A program made the position numbers and the translations under genes. A DNA stretch of 5,129 bases from Methylacidiphilaceae bacterium UBA1321 (lineage in GTDB: Bacteria; Verrucomicrobiota; Verrucomicrobiia; Methylacidiphilales; UBA1321), in contig DBTH01000205.1 in the NCBI GenBank assembly GCA_002306945.1, forward strand, positions 1-5,129, in the 5' to 3' direction. The notes under the pieces are model-generated. The model was given only the letters and a program-made list of their open reading frames with translations. It did no database searches and was not told where the DNA came from. This document shows positions 1 to 5,129 of this stretch, in pieces; within the stretch, counting starts at the first letter, position 1; each line of letters begins with the position of its first letter.

Positions 1-1817
1 TTAACCAGTGCTGTCGTTCCATTGGCCTTGATCGACGAGGCTATCGCCAGAACATCCGTGGAGCTATCCACGCGGAAGACCATTTCCCCGCCGTTGACGG
101 CACTCATGATACCGCTGCCGCCACTGATGGTTGAAGTGCCGCCACCGGATTTCAACAAGCCGCTGACACTCACTGTTGCGGCACTGGCCAGGGTAAAGTT
201 CGGCGTGCCGTTGAGCTCAATCGTCGAAAACGTATTGCCCGTCGCTTCCGCCGTGACATTGCCCGTCACCAAGAGGTTTGTCGTGCTGGCTACGCTGGTG
301 CCTCCTGTGCTGGCCGCCGTCCCGGAATCCACGCCGTAATTGATGCCACGGACATAGCCGCTCGCATCATACCAGGCATAGTTGCTGCCACCGTAGAAAT
401 AGGCCGCGCCCATGGCCCCCGTTGATTGGCCCGTCAGGACAATTTCATTGCTCGTACCGTTGGTACCATTGGTCGTGATGAAATTGGCCGTTGCGCCCGC
501 GCCCTTGGTTCCCACCGCACTGAAAGTCAGATAGCTATTACCGCCGTTATTGATCGACTGAATCGTATTGTCGGCCATGCTCACCGTCAACGTACTCATG
601 CCCTGGCTGACACCGCTCGCCTCATTGACCACAAACTTGCCGCCAGCCATTATCAAAGTCGTACCCGTTGTACCGTTCAGACTTCCAGTCGTGCCATCGC
701 CAATCTGTAATGTTCCAGCACCTACCGTTGTAGCCCCGGTATACGTATTGGCTCCCGTCAAAATCAACGTACCATTGCCGTTGCCAGTCGTGTAAGTACC
801 GTCCGCAGTATAGTACGTCTTGCCAGAAGTTTTGGTCAGTCCCATGGCGTAATTGCCCGTGGCAGTTGAATTACTCAACACCGCTGTCACCACGATGGAA
901 TTGCTGCCGGAAACCGCAAAGCTATAGGTTCCCACATTCGTGGCTGCCGAGGTAACACTGCTCAATGTCAGGGTCGAAGCCGTTGTGGCGAAATTACCGA
1001 TGATCGACGTGGTTCCGACGCTAATCGTACGGTTGGTCGTTTGATCCCCCGAACCTATATAGTCGAAAATACCGCCGCCCCACAGATAGATGAGCCCGCT
1101 ACTGTTAACCGCCGTACCCAGCGCCGATGTCCCTGCCGCCGAACCGGTATTATTGATCGACGTGTAGTAGACGCCGCCACCATTGACGTACACACTGGCA
1201 TCAAAATCGTTCGAATTATTCGCCAGAATGATCTGCGCGGTGTTGCCGCTGACTATATTCAGTTGCGCGCTGCTGCCGCCGCCGGTCACCTTGGAATTCA
1301 CCACAAGGGCTCCATAGGCGGCGCTTTGACGGATATAATGGACCGCATTCGACAACCCCAGCGTCAGATCGGATCCGAGCACTACTTTCGAACCCGTTAC
1401 CGTGGGCATATAGATGCCGCCTGAAAGACTCAGCACCGTCTGTCCCGCCGTTCCTGTGCCGTTAAGCGTCAGATAGGTCGGCGTAGTGGTCGTGGCCGAT
1501 GTTGTGCCGAAGATCAGGTTCGAAACGCTGATTGTACCGATGGTCGTCGACGAAAGAGTCACCGACGACGAGGTAATGCTTGTAAAATCCAGCGAATTAC
1601 TCGACGTAAAAACCGGCGTACCGGAATAATTGGCCGTGCTGTCCCAATATGTTCCGCTCGTACCGGTGGTCACTCCGTAACCGTTCCACGTCCAGGTATT
1701 GGCGGCCGCTTTGGCCGAAGAGGAAAAGACGACGGAAAGTATGGCCGCGATAATGGCCACACAAACGTAATAGAACATCCTTTCCGGAGTTTGAATCAAT
1801 GCATTGAGGTTGCGCAT
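1..1817 (-). CDS. Exported autotransporter-associated beta-strand repeat (PATR-type) protein, N-terminal 605 residues, cut by window edge
   Basis: I translated the minus strand from the ATG at 1817 and found 605 codons with no stop; the frame runs off the window at base 1, so the C-terminus is missing. Residues 1-37 look like a signal peptide: Arg/Asn n-region, hydrophobic stretch at about 15-33 (FYYVCVAIIAAILSVVF), and an AKA/A cleavage site near 37/38. The mature part is very rich in Ser, Thr, Gly, Asn and Ala, as in a beta-helix passenger. Residues 41-63 (W-x-W ... YWDSTANYS) match the usual first strand of such proteins. Residues 347-378 (bases about 779-684) carry the best repeat, with core GTLILTGANTYTGATTV followed by GAGTLQIGDG, the classic PATR (TIGR02601/PF12951) pattern. 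Weaker related strands lie at about 205-270 (SALGTAV, TNRTISVG). In Verrucomicrobiota such proteins often end in a PEP-CTERM sorting tail or an autotransporter barrel; neither can be checked here. Exact role unknown; probably surface or extracellular. Family call fairly sure, function not. Confidence 0.85.
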   Translation of the reverse strand, partial: MRNLNALIQTPERMFYYVCVAIIAAILSVVFSSSAKAAANTWTWNGYGVTTGTSGTYWDSTANYSGTPVFTSSNSLDFTSITSSSVTLSSTTIGTISVSNLIFGTTSATTTTPTYLTLNGTGTAGQTVLSLSGGIYMPTVTGSKVVLGSDLTLGLSNAVHYIRQSAAYGALVVNSKVTGGGSSAQLNIVSGNTAQIILANNSNDFDASVYVNGGGVYYTSINNTGSAAGTSALGTAVNSSGLIYLWGGGIFDYIGSGDQTTNRTISVGTTSIIGNFATTASTLTLSSVTSAATNVGTYSFAVSGSNSIVVTAVLSNSTATGNYAMGLTKTSGKTYYTADGTYTTGNGNGTLILTGANTYTGATTVGAGTLQIGDGTTGSLNGTTGTTLIMAGGKFVVNEASGVSQGMSTLTVSMADNTIQSINNGGNSYLTFSAVGTKGAGATANFITTNGTNGTSNEIVLTGQSTGAMGAAYFYGGSNYAWYDASGYVRGINYGVDSGTAASTGGTSVASTTNLLVTGNVTAEATGNTFSTIELNGTPNFTLASAATVSVSGLLKSGGGTSTISGGSGIMSAVNGGEMVFRVDSSTDVLAIASSIKANGTTALV

Positions 1818-1823
1818 GGTTTG

Positions 1824-1827
1824 CCTT
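1824..1827 (-). promoter_or_regulatory. Weak ribosome binding site supporting the ATG at 1817
   Basis: On the minus strand AAGG lies six bases before the ATG at 1817. The other in-frame ATG (residue 14, base 1778) has GGAAAGG directly touching it, which is too close to work, and starting there would remove the charged n-region of the signal peptide. This favours the 1817 start. It is only a four-base match. Confidence 0.4.
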
Positions 1828-1897
1828 ATTCAGTGAGGGTTGTTGGACTATTTCGGTTCATGTATCCAAAGCCTGCCAATGAAGCCTTCAGGTTGAT

Positions 1898-1951
1898 TAC
1901 AAGTTATGCGACAGCACGGTGTTCTCCAAACGGTATTTAATTCAACTTGTA
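1898..1951. repeat. Inverted repeat TACAAGTT / AACTTGTA
   Basis: TACAAGTT at 1898-1905 is the exact reverse complement of AACTTGTA at 1944-1951; 38 bases lie between the arms. The arms are about 46 bases apart centre to centre. An 8-base match in 205 bases is not rare by chance (my rough estimate is about one in three), so this is a candidate protein-binding pair at best. Confidence 0.35.
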
Positions 1952-2004
1952 TAGTAACATGCAGTCTGTCACCTTAAGCGTGTCATTTCGTTAATTTAAA
2001 TACC
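1932..2004. repeat. Inverted repeat GGTATTTAA / TTAAATACC
   Basis: GGTATTTAA at 1932-1940 is the exact reverse complement of TTAAATACC at 1996-2004, with 55 bases between arms; with a one-base slip the match extends to CG on the outer side. The right arm overlaps the 8-base palindrome ATTTAAAT (1994-2001) and ends 18 bases before the regulator start. The arms interlock with the TACAAGTT/AACTTGTA pair in A-B-A'-B' order. A role as operator half-sites is an inference. Confidence 0.4.
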
Positions 2005-2022
2005 CGTACGCCTCCCGTTCCC

Positions 2023-3075
2023 ATGAACAATCAACGCGTTTCCCAGAGGGACATCGCCGCCAAGGCCGGAGTCCATTTCACCACCGTTTCCCTCGCCCTG
2101 CGCAACAGCCCCAACCTCCCGGAAGAAACCCGCTTGCGAATCCAGAAAATCGCCGAAGAAATGGGTTACCGGCCCGATCCCATGCTCTCGGCCCTGCAGG
2201 CCTACCGCAAGACCGTGCGCACCGCCATCCACGCCGGAACCATCGCCTGGATCATCTTCGCCAGCCTCCAATTCAAAACCTATTTCTCCGCGGCCCGGCA
2301 GCGTTGCGAAGAGCTGGGCTATCACCTTGAGGAATTCAGCCTCTCGAATCTCAGCCCCAAACGACTTTCCAGCATCCTGAAAGCACGCAATATCCAGGGG
2401 CTCCTCATCGCCCCCCATTCGCGCAACCGGGGACATCTGAATTTCGACTGGGACAATTTTTCAGCCGTCACCTTCGGCTATACCTTGAGCCGCCCCCGCC
2501 TCCACGTCATTACCAACGCCCATTACAGCTCCGCGCGCATGGCCGTCCGCGCCCTGCGCAAATACGGATACCGCCGCATCGGCTTTTTCACCTCCCACCT
2601 CTGCGACGAACGCACCGACCAGAATTTCACCTCCGGCTACCTCGCCGAACAACGCCGCTTCTCTCCCGAAGACCAGATACCCATCATCATCGTCGACGAC
2701 AAACAACCCTGGAGCCAATACCTGAAAGACTTTCGCCACTGGTATAAAAAATACCGTCCCGACGCCGTCCTGGCCCACTACAGCTCCACGACAACCATCT
2801 TCGAAGACCTCCACATTCCCTATGAAGAATGCGGATTGGCACAATTGGCCATGGATGCCCGCACCACACATCCCTGCGCGGGGGTCGACCAGAATGACAA
2901 CCTCATCGGACGCAGCGCCGTCGATTTCCTCGTCGGCATGATCCACCGCAACGAACGCGGTGTCCCCGAACCCCCGCTGCGCATTCTCGTTGAAGGCAAA
3001 TGGATCGAAGGCAATACCGTCTTCCACCAAAATCTCAAGCCGAAGAAATCGAAAACCCGCCGCCCCCACAAGTAA
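2023..3075 (+). CDS. LacI-family transcriptional regulator
   Basis: A 350-residue protein with the two-part LacI plan. Residues 6-28 form the helix-turn-helix (SQRDIAAKAGV, then HFTTVSLALRN); the three residues that usually read the operator are F19, T20 and L24. Residues 49-62 (YRPDPMLSALQAYR) are the hinge; L58 lines up with the LacI leucine lever, while D52 and L55 stand where LacI has Asn50 and Ala53. Residues about 71-335 are a periplasmic-binding-protein-like sensor domain, with GLLIAP (126-131), YGYRRIGFFT (181-190), RPDAVLAH (245-252) and the C-terminal signature CAGVDQNDNLIGRSAVDFLV (285-304). A basic tail (KPKKSKTRRPHK) ends it. ATG 2023 is the only ATG, GTG or TTG in frame after the TAA at 1975-1977. 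No Shine-Dalgarno sequence precedes it; the leader is pyrimidine-rich. It sits 92 bases upstream of the GH92 gene on the same strand, so it may control it and sense a sugar released from its substrate. Effector and operator are unknown. Confidence 0.93.
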   Translation: MNNQRVSQRDIAAKAGVHFTTVSLALRNSPNLPEETRLRIQKIAEEMGYRPDPMLSALQAYRKTVRTAIHAGTIAWIIFASLQFKTYFSAARQRCEELGYHLEEFSLSNLSPKRLSSILKARNIQGLLIAPHSRNRGHLNFDWDNFSAVTFGYTLSRPRLHVITNAHYSSARMAVRALRKYGYRRIGFFTSHLCDERTDQNFTSGYLAEQRRFSPEDQIPIIIVDDKQPWSQYLKDFRHWYKKYRPDAVLAHYSSTTTIFEDLHIPYEECGLAQLAMDARTTHPCAGVDQNDNLIGRSAVDFLVGMIHRNERGVPEPPLRILVEGKWIEGNTVFHQNLKPKKSKTRRPHK

Positions 3076-3115
3076 CCGCAGTCCTGCTATGAGTTGAATA
3101 ACGCCCCACTTGCCC

Positions 3116-3133
3116 GTTCCTGCTCGCAGGAAC
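3116..3133. promoter_or_regulatory. Near-perfect 18-base palindrome: candidate operator or RNA hairpin between the regulator and GH92 genes
   Basis: GTTCCTGC-TC-GCAGGAAC is symmetric at 16 of 18 positions. As RNA it forms a stem of seven base pairs (3116-3122 with 3127-3133) and a CTCG loop. No T-run follows (next bases TAAGACTATC), so it is not a standard intrinsic terminator. Its size and symmetry fit a binding site for a LacI-type dimer, and it lies 34 bases before the GH92 start codon. It could also be an attenuating or processing hairpin in a shared transcript. The palindrome is seen; the function is inferred. Confidence 0.5.
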
Positions 3134-3167
3134 TAAGACTATCGGAAACATCCCCCTGTTATCCACC

Positions 3168-5105
3168 ATGTCTCCCCCCGTTTCCTGCGTCAACCCGTTG
3201 CAAGGCACCGCCTCCGATTCCGCCTTTTCCACCGGCAACACCCTCCCGCTCGTCGCCCGCCCATTCGGAATGCACCACTGGATCCCGCAAACCAGTTCCG
3301 GGCCCTGGTATTTCCATCCCGCCCATCGCCTGCTCCGGGGCATTCGTCTGACCCACCAACCCAGTCCATGGATGGGCGATTACAGCAGCCTCCTGATCAC
3401 TCCGTTTCACGGCCCGGTTCAGGAAAAAATCGAGAACCTGTCTTCCGCCTATCGCCTCATCGCCTGTGGCCCCCATTACCTCGAAACCGATTCCCTCCGT
3501 TACCAAATTAACAGCCGTCTGACCCCGAGTGAACGCGGCGCATTCCTTGTCTTCACCGCCGCCACCGATGAACCGCTCCAGATCCGTTTCCATTTCGACG
3601 GCCATCACACCCTCGATGGACAGTCTGGCAAAAACGAATTCCACGGCCACACCGACGATCACAGTTGGGGCGTCCTTCGTCCCTACCCGCTCCATTTCTA
3701 CGGTCAATTCAGCGCCGCGCCCCATCGCTTCACCGCGCTGCCCGATGGCGGTTACTGGACATTCCCCCCATCCGTGCGCCGACTCGAACTCCGGCTTGGC
3801 GGCTCCTTCCTCGACGACATCGCCGCACGTGCAACACTCCAGCGTGAACTCGCCGACAAGTCTCTGGAAACCCTCCGGGATGAAACGGCGCAAATCTGGA
3901 ACCAACTCCTCGAACGGCTGGCCATCCAACCCAAAAGTGAAACCCAGGCGCGCACCTACTACTCCTGCCTCTACCGTTGCCTCCTCTTCCCCCGACAACT
4001 CGGCGAACCCGGCCCCAACGGGCAAACCGTCCATCGCAGCCCCTACGACGGACAAATCCACTCCGGACCGCTCTCAACCGACAACGGTTTCTGGGACACC
4101 CACCGCACCGTCTACCCGCTGCTGGCCCTCGGTTATCCCGACCACCTGAAAATCATTCTCGAAGGCTGGCTCAACGCCTGCCGCCAAGCCGGTTGGTCGC
4201 CCAAATGGGCCAGCCCCGGATTGCGCGACTGCATGATCGGCACCCACTTCGACGCCGTCGTCGCCGATGCCGTCGCCCGAGGAGTGACCGATTGGAACGT
4301 CGAGGAAGCCTTCACCTATCTCTGGAAAAACGCCACCGTCCCCAGCGACAGCGGTTATTACGGACGCCGCGAACTCGAAGATTACCTACGCCTCGGATTC
4401 GTCCCCGCCGACAAGGGTTACCACGCCCCGGTCTCCGTCACACTCGATTACGCCTACGACGATTTTTGCGTCGCGCAAGTCGCCCGTTTTCTCGGCCGTC
4501 ACAAAGAGGCCGAACAGCTCGAACCTCGCACCCGTTCTTACCGCAATGTCTTCGACCCCGCTGTCGGCTTCATGCGCCCGCGCCTGTCGGACGGCTCCTG
4601 GCAGGAACCATTCCGCGAATTCGCCTGGGGAAACGGCTTTGTCGAGGGAGGGCCCTGGCAGCACACCTTCAACGTCCCGCACGATCCGGAAGGACTGGCC
4701 ACACTCTTCGGCGGAGCCAAACCACTCTGCGACAAACTCGATACACTGCTCTCCCTTCCACCCCGGTTTGAAGCCGGTTCCTATGGGCAGGAAATCCACG
4801 AGATGACCGAAATGGCCCTCGCCCACTTCGGCCAATACGCCCAGTCCAACCAGCCCGTCCACGGTTTTCTCTTCCTCTACACACTCATGGGCCAGCCGCA
4901 AAAGACCGCGCATTGGGTACGCAAAGTGGCCGGGGAATTGTACTCTCCCGACGTCTTCCCCGGAGACGAAGACAACGGCGAAATGGCTGCCTGGTACGTT
5001 TGGGCCACGCTTGGCCGTTACCCCCAATGTCCCGGAAAACCGGACTACGTCGAATTTCCTCCCCTGGCGCAACCCTCAGCGGTCTCCATCCTGGCAAACC
5101 GCTGA
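3168..5105 (+). CDS. Glycoside hydrolase family 92 protein (probable exo-alpha-mannosidase), compact form without signal peptide
   Basis: GH92 enzymes are calcium-dependent, inverting exo-alpha-mannosidases with an N-terminal beta-sandwich and a C-terminal (alpha/alpha)6 barrel. In this 645-residue protein the opening motif VNPLQGT (8-14) and GNTLPLVARPFGMHHWIP (23-40) start the sandwich; the barrel carries DNGFWDTHRTVYPLL (305-319), LDYAYDDFC (426-434), VEGGPWQHTFNVPHD (492-506), HE (544-545), NQPVHG (561-566) and GDEDNGEMAAWYV (599-611). By motif alignment with the Bacteroides enzyme Bt3990, from memory, E493 is the likely general acid, D600/D602 the likely base pair, and H544-E545 the +1-subsite pair linked to alpha-1,2 specificity. 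The family motif NxPxHH has Gly instead of the second His (566). There is no signal peptide: the first domain motif begins at residue 8, and no ATG, GTG or TTG lies between the in-frame TAA at 3099 and the ATG at 3168. No Shine-Dalgarno is seen. Only 43 residues follow D602, so the usual C-terminal strands seem missing. Family call is strong; exact linkage specificity is not proven. Confidence 0.92.
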   Translation: MSPPVSCVNPLQGTASDSAFSTGNTLPLVARPFGMHHWIPQTSSGPWYFHPAHRLLRGIRLTHQPSPWMGDYSSLLITPFHGPVQEKIENLSSAYRLIACGPHYLETDSLRYQINSRLTPSERGAFLVFTAATDEPLQIRFHFDGHHTLDGQSGKNEFHGHTDDHSWGVLRPYPLHFYGQFSAAPHRFTALPDGGYWTFPPSVRRLELRLGGSFLDDIAARATLQRELADKSLETLRDETAQIWNQLLERLAIQPKSETQARTYYSCLYRCLLFPRQLGEPGPNGQTVHRSPYDGQIHSGPLSTDNGFWDTHRTVYPLLALGYPDHLKIILEGWLNACRQAGWSPKWASPGLRDCMIGTHFDAVVADAVARGVTDWNVEEAFTYLWKNATVPSDSGYYGRRELEDYLRLGFVPADKGYHAPVSVTLDYAYDDFCVAQVARFLGRHKEAEQLEPRTRSYRNVFDPAVGFMRPRLSDGSWQEPFREFAWGNGFVEGGPWQHTFNVPHDPEGLATLFGGAKPLCDKLDTLLSLPPRFEAGSYGQEIHEMTEMALAHFGQYAQSNQPVHGFLFLYTLMGQPQKTAHWVRKVAGELYSPDVFPGDEDNGEMAAWYVWATLGRYPQCPGKPDYVEFPPLAQPSAVSILANR

Positions 5106-5129
5106 TTCTAATTTGCTTTCAAGATGAGA
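5106..5129 (+). other. Short non-coding tail after the GH92 gene
   Basis: The 24 bases after the TGA are AT-richer than the gene, contain a second in-frame TAA (5112-5114), and show no hairpin. Too short to hold a recognisable terminator or the next gene start. Confidence 0.4.

Larger units (their letters stand above)
1818..2022. promoter_or_regulatory. Divergent intergenic control region between the exported-protein gene and the LacI-type regulator gene
   Basis: These 205 bases separate two genes transcribed away from each other, so both promoters should lie here. The stretch is more AT-rich than the regulator and GH92 genes, especially 1930-2004. I found no convincing -35/-10 pair for either direction; the best -10-like strings are TATAGT at 1950-1955 (plus) and TATACA at 1953-1948 (minus), both without a good -35. 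Two inverted-repeat pairs are present and are listed separately. LacI-family genes are often autoregulated, so an operator here is plausible, but no standard LacI palindrome with a central CG is visible. Confidence 0.5.

Noticed and set aside
1..3. A TAA on the minus strand at the very edge of the window that could seem to end the exported protein
   Set aside because: It is out of frame: the last complete codon is at 5-3 (GTT), leaving AA as a partial codon. The gene continues beyond the window.
22..1424. Plus-strand open frames at 22-339, 426-710, 568-795 and 1041-1424
   Set aside because: They are antisense to one continuous 605-codon minus-strand frame with a signal peptide and a recognisable beta-strand repeat; the plus translations are low-complexity.
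1927..1955. Plus-strand promoter with TATAGT at 1950-1955
   Set aside because: The position 17 bases upstream reads CAAACG, which is not a -35 box, and there is no extended -10 TG in the right place.
1948..1977. Minus-strand promoter: TTAAGG (1977-1972), 18 bases, TATACA (1953-1948)
   Set aside because: The -35 matches consensus at only three of six positions and the -10 at four of six; similar strings are expected by chance in this AT-rich stretch.
1996..3069. Minus-strand open frames at 1996-2436 and 2461-3069 opposite the regulator gene
   Set aside because: The plus strand encodes a full LacI-family protein here; the minus frames show no domain and have shadow-type composition.
3116..3143. 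Intrinsic terminator after the regulator gene
   Set aside because: The hairpin is good but no T-run follows it, so I list it only as a candidate operator or hairpin.
3144..3148. GGAAA as a ribosome binding site for the GH92 gene
   Set aside because: It ends 19 bases before the ATG at 3168, too far for normal Shine-Dalgarno function, and no closer start codon exists in frame.
3159..4061. A 300-codon open frame on the minus strand opposite the GH92 gene, and similar ones at 4386-5072 (minus) and 3977-4771 (plus)
   Set aside because: These overlap a clearly recognisable GH92 gene. Their translations are skewed (Gly/Val/Glu-rich or Arg/Pro-rich) as expected from reading a C-rich gene in other frames.

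Overview
The window looks like chromosomal DNA from a Verrucomicrobiota bacterium, most likely of the Opitutales/Opitutaceae type. This is judged from gene content, not from a search. Three things point that way: a Ser/Thr/Gly/Asn-rich secreted protein with an autotransporter-associated beta-strand repeat, a LacI-type regulator with the 'GYRPDPMLSAL' hinge typical of that phylum's large LacI families, and a compact GH92 glycosidase. The two plus-strand genes are strongly C-rich. The protein genes that start in the window mostly lack a Shine-Dalgarno sequence, which is also common in this group.

Layout: bases 1-1817 (minus strand) hold the first 605 codons of a large exported repeat protein whose C-terminus lies outside the window. 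Bases 1818-2022 are a divergent intergenic region with two interlocked inverted-repeat pairs. Bases 2023-3075 (plus) encode a LacI-family transcription regulator of 350 residues. Bases 3076-3167 are a 92-base gap containing a near-perfect 18-base palindrome, which could be a hairpin or an operator. Bases 3168-5105 (plus) encode a GH92 (alpha-mannosidase family) protein of 645 residues. The last 24 bases look non-coding.

How the genes may work together (inference): the regulator and the GH92 enzyme are co-directional and close, as in a small carbohydrate-use locus in which a LacI-type sensor controls a glycosidase acting on mannose-containing oligosaccharides. The GH92 protein has all the catalytic residues I can recognise, but no signal peptide and a short C-terminus, so it may act in the cytoplasm on imported oligosaccharides. 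The divergent surface or exported protein may be unrelated, or may share the control region with the regulator.

I see no mobile element, CRISPR array, RNA gene or clearly new multi-gene system. The points most worth a second look are the shortened GH92, the palindrome in front of it, and the intergenic inverted repeats.
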